In this document: one piece after another, positions 51,262 to 61,661 of the stretch
Numbering within the stretch: the stretch's first letter is position 1
Layout: the number at the start of each line of letters is the position of its first letter
Source: Elmis aenea
Lineage: Eukaryota; Arthropoda; Insecta; Coleoptera; Elmidae
Direction of reading: 5' to 3'
Assembly: GCA_947652605.1 (NCBI GenBank)
Contig: CANTFG010000285.1
Coordinates: forward strand, 62,001 to 126,000
Length of the DNA stretch: 64,000 nt
Position numbers and translations under genes: made by a program
The notes under the pieces: model-generated
Told to the model about the DNA's origin: nothing
What the model saw: only the letters and a program-made list of their open reading frames with translations
The model's database searches: none

Positions 51262-52155
51262 ATGGCTCGCCTGTGTTACTGTAGTGTTGTGAGACCTTTA
51301 TTATATGGAAATACGCTGTGTGGGCAAAATAATCTTTACATAAAATGTAACAGCGCTTTAAATAAGAAATGCACCTTTGAAAATATTAAAGGTGCAAACC
51401 TTATAATGTTTTTAAATGTATTATTTTTGTCCATTGGCCTTTCACTTGATATTTACGATTTGAAAGATGTGCGACATACGAGTAACAAAATGAATGTGGT
51501 ACTGTCTTTAGCAAATATTTTTATGAAAATAAGAGTTATAATGTACGTTCTCACTGTGTATTTTGGTCAGAGACCATACAAAACGTTTTACTCTGCATGC
51601 TACGAAATTTTCAATCACGTTAGTGGAAATGGAAACGGGAGACTTTTTCCTTTGACAACCTTAAGAGAACTGAGCAATTACAGCAACAGAATTATATATT
51701 CATTAATTATAGTTGCGCTGCTCTATGCAATATCTGTTTTTATTCAATTAAAAGATGCAAGCTTGTGGAGTTATTTCTACAACTTTTTAACTGTTTGGTG
51801 CTTATACAGCGAATTCATGCAGGTCGCCAGATTTAGAATAGATCCACTAATATTCATCAAGGCATTCGAACAGTGCCATAAAAATTTAAAAATGCAGCTG
51901 GAGTTTTACCTTAATAATTGCGAAAGAAAAAGTTACACCAGTGAGTTATTGTACAGTTGTAATATGAATGTAGCCAAAAAGCTATCAAATATGCTAAGAC
52001 TTCATCGAGCTGCTCATTACACCGGAAACGTAGCTGTCAATATTATGAATCCAGCCATGGCCCTATGGTATTTGCTATCAATGCTTATGATGATATTGAA
52101 TGTTTATTTTGGTTTAACGGATTGGGTTGATGGATCTGTGGCGATATTCAGTAAT
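51262..52155 (+). pseudogene. Gustatory receptor (7tm_7) truncated by a repeat insertion after residue 298
   Basis: The frame from the ATG at 51,262 matches the start of the neighbouring pseudogene; an in-frame ATG also exists at 51,226. It encodes 298 receptor residues, then runs into the inverted end of the compound element at 52,156 and stops at 52,224 after 22 foreign codons. Hydrophobic segments fall near residues 44-62, 77-100, 143-160, 168-186 and 264-284. Shared with the receptor at 46,202 are Phe-Glu-Gln-Cys-His-Lys-Asn-Leu (202-209), an Arg-Leu-His-Arg helix (246-249), Asn-Pro (263-264) and Ile-Leu-Asn-Val-Tyr (278-282). Family members are about 370-400 residues; the last helix and TYhhhhhQF are missing. 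The open part shows no stop, so loss is recent, or the true last exon lies elsewhere. I read it as a disrupted gene. Confidence 0.7.
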
Positions 52156-52203
52156 AAGGTCCGTCACCTTAGCAGCACCACTTTCTTCAATCATAATAAA
52201 ACT

Positions 52204-52925
52204 TATGCCATAATTTTGTGCTAATTTTGTGCTATTTTGTGCCGTAAAAATAAAATTTTGTGCCAACTTCAGAAAAAAGTTATAAACAATTTTCACTCGA
52301 GGTTGCTAAGGTGACGCGTAAGCACCACCTTGTCTGAATTAAAATTTGTTTATGCCATAATTTTGTGCTAATTTTGTGCTATTTTGTGCCGTAAAAATAA
52401 AATTTTGTGCCAACTCCATAACGAAGTTATAAACAATTTTCACCCGGTGCTGCTAAGGTGACGCGTAAGCACCACTTTGTCTGAATTAAAATTTGTTTAT
52501 GCCATAATTTTGTGCTAATTTTGTGCTATTTTGTGCTGTAAAAATAAAATTTTGTGCCAACTCCATAACGAAGTTATAAACAATTTTCACCCGGTGCTGC
52601 TAAGGTGACGCGTAAGCACCACTTTGTCTGAATTAAAATTTGTTTATGCCATAATTTTGTGCTCATTTTGTGCTATTTTGTGCCGTAAAAATAAAATTTT
52701 GTGCCAACTCCATAACGAAGTTATAAACAATTTTCACCTGGTGCTGCTAAGGTGACGCGTAAGCACCACCTTGTCTGAATTAAAATTTGTTTATGCCATA
52801 ATTTTGTGCTAATTTTGTGCTATTTTGTGCTGTAAAAATAAAATTTTGTGCCAATTCCATAACGAAGTTATAAACAATTTTCACCCGGTGCTGCCAAGGT
52901 GACGCGTAAGCACAATCTTAGGTAT
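52204..52925 (+). repeat. 147-bp tandem repeat, five units, in the left arm of the compound element
   Basis: The word tatgccataattttgtgc starts at 52,204; 52,351; 52,498; 52,645 and 52,792, an exact 147-bp period. Each unit has cataattttgtgctaatttt, taaaaataaaattttgtgcc, gaagttataaacaatttt and ggtgctgctaaggtgacgcg. The last word is a near copy of the element terminus in reverse orientation (ggtgctgccaaggtgacgg at the right end), so each unit carries an embedded terminus. Units differ by a few substitutions. The right arm of the element has only part of one unit. Confidence 0.9.
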
Positions 52926-53135
52926 CTAAATTAAATTAATTGTTATAATGTTGTACCTACTCTTTATTGTCAACTCCAGAACGAAGTTATAAACAATTGT
53001 TTAATTGCAGAACCAAAATTATGATATTTTATTGTTATTGTCAGTAAGTTTTAAATTGTTTAATAATTGTATAAATATTTAATAACATTCTACAATGTAA
53101 AACTATACGAGTCAACTATACAAGACAATAATCTG
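52907..53135 (+). repeat. Inner part of the left inverted arm
   Basis: The sequence from gcgtaagcacaatctt through caactccagaacgaag, aaacaattgtttaatt, aaatatttaataacatt and actatacaagacaat is the diverged inverse of 56,897-57,125. Similarity ends at caataatctgtg on this side. Confidence 0.75.
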
Positions 53136-53225
53136 TGACATACCCCACTGGTAATATACGAGTAATTAGATGCTTATTACCTTAGATCTAGTTTTTTTAT
53201 CTACGGTAAGCGCCTTATTTGATGT

Positions 53226-53312
53226 TTGGGCTCGTGATCGTCAAATCTTTGTGAAGGACTACTTCACGTCGTTTTGCGTAGAACTCTAGGTTTAGATCAG
53301 CTGTTAAGGGTG
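53226..53312 (+). repeat. Dispersed repeat, copy 2 (partner at 47,835)
   Basis: Diverged same-orientation match of the segment near 47,835, including ggctcgtgatcgtc, cgttttgcgtaga and aggtttagatcag. Both copies are followed by AT-rich DNA containing an aagtaa/agtaag word. Its position inside the compound element shows that the element carries sequence shared with the neighbouring island. Confidence 0.5.
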
Positions 53313-53429
53313 TAGAAAGTAAATAAAACAACACGCGTTATGTATAAAATGGTATTTATTGTGAATTCTTGTTAGGTACCATTTATATATTTCATACTTT
53401 GAACAGATTATCATTCAGATATTGTTGAA

Positions 53430-53790
53430 AATGCGACGTAGCATGGTTGAGGTTGAGTGTATCGATGTTTGTGTGTAAGATGGTGGAAATGATGATCCTA
53501 CGGATCATACCTGACAGCGATCTCTCGCCCAGGTTAGACTTCTATGACAGAACCGGGAAGGACCAACCTAGTGTGCCTTCGCCTTCTGCTAGCGATAACT
53601 CGCTCAAAAAGCGAATGCACTAGGTCAGAATAGGAGGTAAGCCGCCGGAACACCCTCAAAGCAAATACTCGCCAAGGAGCTTCCAAACAGATTCACCAGG
53701 AGGACTAATATCTGGAGTAGCTCTGACAGCGATAACTCGCCCAAAGTTTTGGAAAAAAGGAAAAAGAAAGGTCACGTGTTTGTTCCGCTA
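53430..53790. other. GC-richer segment of unknown origin with internal direct repeat
   Basis: This stretch stands out against AT-rich surroundings. The phrase ctgacagcgat plus ctcgccca occurs at 53,511 and 53,723 (212 bp apart), and agcgataactcgc also at 53,591. It holds no open frame with a recognisable domain. It might be the untranslated or LTR-like part of a retroelement, but there is no matching second LTR, primer-binding site or coding region. Confidence 0.4.
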
Positions 53791-53899
53791 TTTTCTCCCA
53801 CCCTAAACTTGCAAAATCTATCATTTCTAATCTACTATAACAAATATACAGGTATTATTCAAAGTAATCCAAAATTTCTTTAATTAATTAACAGAGTAT

Positions 53900-54468
53900 T
53901 GAGATACAGAGTTGGTTAACTGGGCCAAAACAAAACTATCTGTGATTGAAGAACAACTATTCTGCGGAAATAAAATGCTTATTTGAAATCATACTCAAAA
54001 TATTTTTTAATATTATAAGGACACTTTTTAGCGTAGATTTGAAATTTGTTATTAGTTTTTACCTATCTTCATTTGTTTTTATTATTTTAACATGAACTTT
54101 TTATTTTAAATACGAGTTGTAGTTGGCTGTGACACCATTAAAAAGGCAATTCTCTAAAACTACGTAAGTTATTACAATAATATTGTATTTATTAAGTTTA
54201 ATCAAATAACCATTGAACAACAAAACAAAACATCACATAACCATAACCATAACCATCTGTACTTAATTAAATACACAAAAATAATTTAAGATATTTGTTA
54301 CATTGCATAATAATTTATGATTTTTTAATTTCCATTACTATTGTATCTAAATTATAACATGCTTTTTTATGAATAGTACAAACACTTTCTTTTTTAAGAT
54401 TATTTTCACAAAATAGTTGCTCTTTATTCACAAATCATTTTGGCCCATTTAACTAACTCTGTATCTCA
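53900..54468. mobile_element. 569-bp MITE with inverted ends and TA flanks
   Basis: The left end tgagatacagagttggttaa and the right end, read on the other strand, tgagatacagagttagttaa, are inverted repeats differing at one base. Similarity goes on inward, including gggccaaaa against ggcccatttaa and the aatagttg-containing words. TA lies at 53,897-53,898 (separated from the end by one base) and directly after the right end at 54,469-54,470, fitting the Tc1/mariner target-site habit. The interior is AT-rich and non-coding, with a short cataac microsatellite near 54,236-54,256. It is non-autonomous and its parent element is not in the window. Confidence 0.7.
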
Positions 54469-54560
54469 TACCGTGTACGAAATCTCCATGCTGTTCACGA
54501 TAACTGTGACACCCTGTATACAAACTCTCCCAGAAAGGCTCACATCAGTACCTATCATAT

Positions 54561-56471
54561 TATACAGGGTGCACCACGACCCTGAGATTCTTCGATAGCT
54601 CCTTTATTAATGAAAATATCAAAAAATGTTTAATACAAATATTGTGCGAACTTATTTTCTACATAACCTAAAATTATTTTCAAATATACAGGGTGTTTCG
54701 TTTGACCGGCACATATAAAAATTTAATTTTTTTAAATAGAACACCCTGTACATTTTTACATTTTTGGATTCTTCTTAAAATTTACTTTAAAAAATGTAAA
54801 AAGTTATATGGGTCTTAAGTCAACCGTTTTCGTAAAATTTACATTTTTTGAAATTTTTGAGCAATACAGCACTTTCAATTTTTTTTAACATTAAAGTTGT
54901 TTAAAATAGCGGTAAAATTTCGTTTAAAATTTAAATTGACAATAGATTAATTAACAAATTGCGCTAGCTACATTTTAAAAATATTATACAGGGTGTTTTT
55001 TACGCTTGGTCAAACTTGTGAAACTTTAAACATCGATAAGTAATTTTTCTTAAATGCAACACCCTGTATATTTTTACATTTTCTTGTAGAGAATTTAATT
55101 GTGTTTCGAAATTATTAAGCATGTCCTATACCTAAAGTTAATATTTTTCGGGCTATCTCGATTTTTATTAGTATTACTAAGGCAATTAAAATATTTTAAA
55201 GTGGTCCATGGACGTGTCGTAATTTTTCAAAGAATTTTTAAACAAAAGAATAAAAAGAGCTGCAACTTTAATTTTAGTCCAATAATGTACCCCTTTTCCC
55301 CGAAATTTATCATATAAATTGTTTAAAATTATATCCTTGTTCATGTTCTACGCACAGCCGTAGATGTTGTCTCAAAGACTCTAGCACTCTTGATAACATT
55401 TCGGGGGTTATACCATTAAAAGCAACACAGCAAGTAATGCAGTTGCCGAACACAAAATATCCTAATAGATGGATAGGGCGAGGTAGACCAATCTCCTGGC
55501 CACCTAGGTCACCTGATCTTACCCCTATAGATTTATTTTTGTGGGGACCCATAAAACAAGTGTATCAAGACCCCCCAACAACTGCTGAAGATGTGCAGAA
55601 CAGGATTCGTGATGCTTTTGATGGTATAACCCCCGAAATGTTATAAAGGGAGCTAGAGTCTTTCAGACAAGGTCTACGGCTGGGCGTAGAACAAGGACAT
55701 AATCTTTAACAATTTATACGATAAATTTCGGTAAAATGGGTTACATTATTAGCCTAAAATTAAAGTTGCACCTCTTTTTATTCTTTTGTTTAAAAATTCT
55801 TTGAAAAATTACGACTTACGTCCATGGCCCACTTTAAAATATTTTAATTGCCTTAGTAATACTAATAAAAATCGAGATAGCTCGAAAAATATTAACTTTA
55901 GGTATAGGACTTGCTGAATAATTTCGAAACACAATTAAATTCTCTACAAGAAAATGTAAAAATATACAGGGTGTTGCATTTAAGAAAAATTACTTATCGA
56001 TGTTTAAAGTTTCAGAAGTTTGACCAGGCGTAAAAAACACCCTGTATAATATTTTTAAAATGTAGCTAGCGCAAAGTGTTAATTAATCTATTGTCAATTT
56101 AAATTTTAAACGAAATTTTAACACTTTTTTAAATAACTTTAATGTAAAAAAAAATTGAAAGTGCTGTATTGCTCAAAAATTTCAAAAAATGTAAATTTCA
56201 CGAAAACGGTTGACTAAAGACCCATATACCCTTTTACATTTTTTAAAGTAAATTTAAAGAGGAATCCAAAAATGTAAAAATGTACAGGGTGTTCTATTTA
56301 AAAAAATTAAATTTTTATATGTGCCGGTCAAACGAAACACCCTGTATATTTGAAAATAATTTTAGGTTATGTAGAAAATAGGTTCGCACAATATTTGTAT
56401 TAAACATTTTTTGATATTTTCATTAATAAAGGAGCTATCGAAAAATCTCAGGGTCGTGGTGCACCCTGTAT
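54561..56471. mobile_element. 1.9-kb fold-back element derived from a mariner-like transposon
   Basis: The left arm (54,561 to about 55,424) is the inverse of the right arm (about 55,612-56,471), each about 860 bp, around a spacer of about 187 bp. Both outer ends read tatacagggtgcaccacgac. Inside each arm the acagggtgt word recurs (left arm near 54,688, 54,743 complement, 54,984 and 55,060 complement; mirrored at right), suggesting nested inverted ends. Both arms carry the C-terminal end of the same transposase in opposite directions, and the spacer carries the part with the last catalytic Asp. TA dinucleotides lie at the ends. The arms differ by scattered substitutions, so they are genuine diverged copies. 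The 5' transposase half is missing. Confidence 0.8.
55437..55712 (+). pseudogene. Mariner-like transposase, C-terminal fragment
   Basis: The frame gives Trp-Pro-Pro-Arg-Ser-Pro-Asp-Leu-Thr-Pro-Ile-Asp-Leu-Phe-Leu-Trp-Gly, the Tc1/mariner signature around the third catalytic acidic residue (the Asp in Pro-Ile-Asp). Then come Thr-Thr-Ala-Glu-Asp-Val and Gly-Ile-Thr-Pro-Glu-Met-Leu, the usual C-terminal segment. A TAA follows that Leu at 55,644-55,646, where the mirror copy on the other arm (minus strand, about 55,310-55,424) has Ser and reads on to Phe-Lys-Gln-Phe-Ile and stop. The first two catalytic residues and the helix-turn-helix domain are absent. In intact relatives this protein cuts and rejoins element ends at TA sites; here it is inactive. 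Confidence 0.75.
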
Positions 56472-56896
56472 ACCTAATATAAAAGTATAATCTCAAATTT
56501 TACAGGATGTCCACCTATTGTGTATTTCCTTTATATCTGGTTTAAAAAATTAAAATGAATATTTAGCAACAACATTTGTCGGAGAGTTTGAGTTCCATAA
56601 CTTTTTACTTTAAATACAATACGCTGCATGAACTTTAATTTTTGATTCTAAAAGAAATGGTTTATCAAAAATGTATGATGTTCATCATATCAAAAATCAA
56701 TCGTTTTGGCGTTAAGTTTTTTTAGTCCATTAAGCAACATCTTAAACATAAATGAAGTTTTTAAATAAAAATCCCTGTATTTGTTACATATTGTTGTAGA
56801 TAATTTAATCCTACTTAGAAAACTATACGGTCATTTATTTAAAACCTTTATTTGTTGATTATTTGCTTTTTTACACATGTTTATTGTATTAAAAAT
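56472..56896. other. AT-rich DNA inside the compound element, nothing recognised
   Basis: The segment contains a degenerate tacaggatgtcc word near 56,502, similar to the ends of the fold-back element, and otherwise AT-rich non-coding sequence. No frame of note and no repeat partner within the window were identified. Confidence 0.4.
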
Positions 56897-57207
56897 TGTC
56901 TTGTATAGTTGTCTCGTATAGTTTTGCATTGTAAAATGTTATTTAATATTTATAAAATTATTAAAGAATTTATAACTTACTTGCAATGACAATAAAATAT
57001 TAACTAAAAATATCATAATTTTTGTCCTACAATTAAACAATTGTTTATAACATCGTTCTGGAGTTAAAAAAGAGTACAACATTATAACAACTAATTTAAT
57101 TTAGAAAAGATGGGGCTTACGCTTGAAATAGCACAAAATTAGCACAAAATTATGGCATAAGTTTTATTATGATTGGAGAAAGTGGTGCTGCCAAGGTGAC
57201 GGACCTT
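56897..57207 (-). repeat. Right inverted arm of the compound element
   Basis: On the minus strand the sequence starts aaggtccgtcaccttggcag at 57,207 and goes through aaaacttatgccataatttt, gtgctatttcaagcgtaagc, taactccagaacgatg and aaacaattgtttaatt to ctatacaagacaat. It matches the left arm without the 147-bp expansion: it has a single shortened unit in which the middle of the repeat is deleted. Confidence 0.75.
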
Positions 57208-60200
57208 GTTTTGCATATGTCTTTCAATGAGCTGGTTTTAATTTTTAATAATTTCCTAAAAATGCCGTGCTTTAGTTAATACATGTGTTCCTTGAGCGAC
57301 TATTTCGAAACAATTTTAATTATTGATTTGTATATCACAGGAACAGTTTATCCATCGCCTCTTTACATGAATACAATTGTTTTGCATATGTCTTTCAATG
57401 AGCTGGTTTTAATTTTTAATAATTTCCTAAAAATACCGTGCTTTAGTTAATACATATGTTCCTTGAGCGACTATTTCTACACAATTTTAATTATTGATTT
57501 GTATATCACAGGAACAGTTTATCCATCGCCTCTTTACATGAATACAATTGTTTTGCATATGTCTTTCAATGAGCTGGTTTTAATTTTTAATAATTTCCTA
57601 AAAATACCGTGCTTTAGTTAATACATATGTTCCTTGAGCGACTATTTCTAAACAATTTTAATTATTGATTTGTATATCACAGGAACAGTTTATCCATCGC
57701 CTCTTTACATGAATACAATTGTTTTGCATATGTCTTTCAATGAGCTGGTTTTAATTTTTAATAATTTCCTAAAAATGCCGTGCTTTAGTTAATACATGTG
57801 TTCCTTGAGCGACTATTTCGAAACAATTTTAATTATTGATTTGTATATCACAGGAACAGTTTATCCATCGCCTCTTTACATGAATACAATTGTTTTGCAT
57901 ATGTCTTTCAATGAGCTGGTTTTAATTTTTAATAATTTCCTAAAAATACCGTGCTTTAGTTAATACATATGTTCCTTGAGCGACTATTTCGAAACAATTT
58001 TAATTATTGATTTGTATATCACAGAAACAGTTTATCCATCGCCACTTTACATGAATACAATTGTTTTGCATATGTCTTTTAATGAGCTGGTTTAAATTTT
58101 TAATAATTTCCTAAAAATACCGTGCTTTAGTTAATACATATGTTCCTTGAGCGACTATTTCGAAACAATTTTAATTATTGATTTGTATATCACAGAAACA
58201 GTTTATCCATCGCCTCTTTACATGAATACAATTGTTTTGCATATGTCTTTCAATGAGCTGGTTTTAATTTTTAATAATTTCCTAAAAATACCGTGCTTTA
58301 GTTAATACATATGTTTCTTGAGCGACTATTTCGAAACAATTTTAATTATTGATTTGTATATCACAGGAACAGTTTATCCATCGCCTCTTTACATGAATAC
58401 AATTGTTTTGCATATGTCTTTCAATGAGCTGGTTTTAATTTTTAATAATTTCCTAAAAATACCGTGCTTTAGTTAATACATACATATGTTCCTTGAGCGA
58501 CTATTTCTAAACAATTTTAATTATTGATTTGTATATCACAGGAACAGTTTATCCATCGCCTCTTTACATGAATACAATTGTTTTGCATATGTCTTTCAAT
58601 GAGCGGGTTTTAATTTTTAATAATTTCCTAAAAATACCGTGCTTTAGTTAATACATATGTTCCTTGAGCGACTATTTCTAAACAATTTTAATTATTGATT
58701 TGTATATCACAGGAACAGTTTATCCATCGCTTCTTTACATGAATACAATTGTTTTGCATATGTCTTTCAATGAGCTGGTTTTAATTTTTAATAATTTCCT
58801 AAAAATACCGTGCTTTAGTTAATACATATGTTCCTTGAGCGACTATTTCTAAACAATTTTAATTATTGATTTGTATATCACAGGAACAGTTTATCCATCG
58901 CCTCTTTACATGAATACAATTGTTTTGCATATGTCTTTCAATGAGCTGGTTTTAATTTTTAATAATTTCCTAAAAATACCGTGCTTTAGTTAATACATAT
59001 GTTCCTTGAGCGACTATTTCGAAACAATTTCAATTATTGATTTGTATATCACAGAAACAGTTTATCCATCGCCTCTTTACATGAATACAATTGTTTTGCA
59101 TATGTCTTTCAATGAGCTGGTTTTAATTTTTAATAATTTCCTAAAAATACCGTGCTTTAGTTAATACATATGTTCCTTGAGCGACTATTTCTAAACAATT
59201 TTAATTATTGATTTGTATATCACAGGAACAGTTTATCCATCGCCTCTTTACATGAATACAATTGTTTTGCATATGTCTTTCAATGAGCTGGTTTTAATTT
59301 TTAATAATTTCCTAAAAATGCCGTGCTTTAGTTAATACATGTGTTCCTTGAGCGACTATTTCGAAACAATTTTAATAATTGATTTGTATATCACAGGAAC
59401 AGTTTATCCATCGCCTCTTTACATGAATACAATTGTTTTGCATATGTCTTTCAATGAGCTGGTTTTAATTTTTAATAATTTCCTAAAAATGCCGTGCTTT
59501 AGTTAATACATGTGTTCCTTGAGCGACTATTTCGAAACAATTTTAATTATTGATTTGTATATCACAGGAACAGTTTATCCATCGCCTCTTTACATGAATA
59601 CAATTGTTTTGCATATGTCTTTCAATGAGCTGGTTTTAATTTTTAATAATTTCCTAAAAATACCGTGCTTTAGTTAATACATATGTTCCTTGAGCGACTA
59701 TTTCTACACAATTTTAATTATTGATTTGTATATCACAGGAACAGTTTATCCATCGCCTCTTTACATGAATACAATTGTTTTGCATATGTCTTTCAATGAG
59801 CTGGTTTTAATTTTTAATAATTTCCTAAAAATACCGTGCTTTAGTTAATACATATGTTCCATGAGCGACTATTTCTAAACAATTTTAATTATTGATTTGT
59901 ATATCACAGGAACAGTTTATCCATCGCCTCTTTACATGAATACAATTGTTTTGCATATGTCTTTCAATGAGCTGGTTTTAATTTTTAATAATTTCCTAAA
60001 AATGCCGTGCTTTAGTTAATACATGTGTTCCTTGAGCGACTATTTCGAAACAATTTTAATTATTGATTTGTATATCACAGGAACAGTTTATCCATCGCCT
60101 CTTTACATGAATACAATTGTTTTGCATATGTCTTTCAATGAGCTGGTTTTAATTTTTAATAATTTCCTAAAAATACCGTGCTTTAGTTAATACATATGTT

Positions 60201-61661
60201 CCTTGAGCGACTATTTCGAAACAATTTTAATTATTGATTTGTATATCACAGAAACAGTTTATCCATCGCCACTTTACATGAATACAATTGTTTTGCATAT
60301 GTCTTTTAATGAGCTGGTTTAAATTTTTAATAATTTCCTAAAAATACCGTGCTTTAGTTAATACATATGTTCCTTGAGCGACTATTTCGAAACAATTTTA
60401 ATTATTGATTTGTATATCACAGAAACAGTTTATCCATCGCCTCTTTACATGAATACAATTGTTTTGCATATGTCTTTCAATGAGCTGGTTTTAATTTTTA
60501 ATAATTTCCTAAAAATACCGTGCTTTAGTTAATACATATGTTTCTTGAGCGACTATTTCGAAACAATTTTAATTATTGATTTGTATATCACAGGAACAGT
60601 TTATCCATCGCCTCTTTACATGAATACAATTGTTTTGCATATGTCTTTCAATGAGCTGGTTTTAATTTTTAATAATTTCCTAAAAATACCGTGCTTTAGT
60701 TAATACATACATATGTTCCTTGAGCGACTATTTCTAAACAATTTTAATTATTGATTTGTATATCACAGGAACAGTTTATCCATCGCCTCTTTACATGAAT
60801 ACAATTGTTTTGCATATGTCTTTCAATGAGCGGGTTTTAATTTTTAATAATTTCCTAAAAATACCGTGCTTTAGTTAATACATATGTTCCTTGAGCGACT
60901 ATTTCTAAACAATTTTAATTATTGATTTGTATATCACAGGAACAGTTTATCCATCGCCTCGTTACATGAATACAATTGTTTTGCATATGTCTTTCAATGA
61001 GCTGGTTTTAATTTTTAATGATTTCCTAAAAATACCGTGCTTTAGTTAATACATATGTTCCTTGAGCGACTATTTCTAAACAATTTTAATTATTGATTTG
61101 TATATCACAGGAACAGTTTATCCATCGCCTCTTTACATGAATACAATTGTTTTGCATATGTCTTTCAATGAGCTGGTTTTAATTTTTAATAATTTCCTAA
61201 AAATACCGTGCTTTAGTTAATACATATGTTCCTTGAGCGACTATTTCGAAACAATTTCAATTATTGATTTGTATATCACAGAAACAGTTTATCCATCGCC
61301 TCTTTACATGAATACAATTGTTTTGCATATGTCTTTCAATGAGCTGGTTTTAATTTTTAATAATTTCCTAAAAATACCGTGCTTTAGTTAATACATATGT
61401 TCCTTGAGCGACTATTTCTAAACAATTTTAATTATTGATTTGTATATCACAGGAACAGTTTATCCATCGCCTCTTTACATGAATACAATTGTTTTGCATA
61501 TGTCTTTCAATGAGCTGGTTTTAATTTTTAATAATTTCCTAAAAATGCCGTGCTTTAGTTAATACATGTGTTCCTTGAGCGACTATTTCGAAACAATTTT
61601 AATAATTGATTTGTATATCACAGGAACAGTTTATCCATCGCCTCTTTACATGAATACAATT
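57208..61661 (-). repeat. 13-monomer higher-order repeat, two tandem copies of 2,227 bp
   Basis: From the array start, every private variant recurs 2,227 bp later (13 monomers plus the 4-bp insertion): tttctacacaatt near 57,475 and 59,702, gccactttac at 58,041 and 60,268, the catacatac insertion near 58,480 and 60,707, and gagcgggttt at 58,601 and 60,828. The copies are thus 57,208-59,434 and 59,435-61,661. A partial further copy of the gccactttac unit appears at 61,811 and 62,837. Confidence 0.85.

Larger units (their letters stand above)
52156..57207. mobile_element. 5.05-kb compound element with long inverted ends
   Basis: The left end reads aaggtccgtcaccttagcag and the right end is its inverse, ctgccaaggtgacggacctt. 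The inverted similarity continues inward through the cataataaaacttatgccat and attttgtgctaa words, then resumes at 52,907-53,135 on the left and 56,897-57,125 on the right. Between lie a 147-bp tandem repeat (left arm only), a GC-richer segment, a MITE and a fold-back mariner-like element. I find no transposase belonging to the outer ends, and the superfamily is unrecognised. The left flank is receptor coding sequence and the right flank is satellite, so no target duplication can be defined. Alternatively, these are two opposite copies of one shorter repeat bracketing unrelated DNA. Confidence 0.6.

Noticed and set aside
52114..52296. Reverse-strand frame over the receptor/element junction
   Set aside because: Reads through the inverted end and tandem-repeat words; not a gene.
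53500..53745. tRNA or rRNA fragment in the GC-richer segment
   Set aside because: No cloverleaf, no anticodon-arm pattern and no ribosomal core sequence recognised.
55099..55317. Forward frame of 72 codons in the left arm
   Set aside because: Antisense of the non-coding 3' part of the mariner-like element; no motif.
55310..55552. Separate minus-strand gene
   Set aside because: It is the mirror copy of the mariner-like C terminus on the left arm of the palindrome and runs into the antisense of the spacer.
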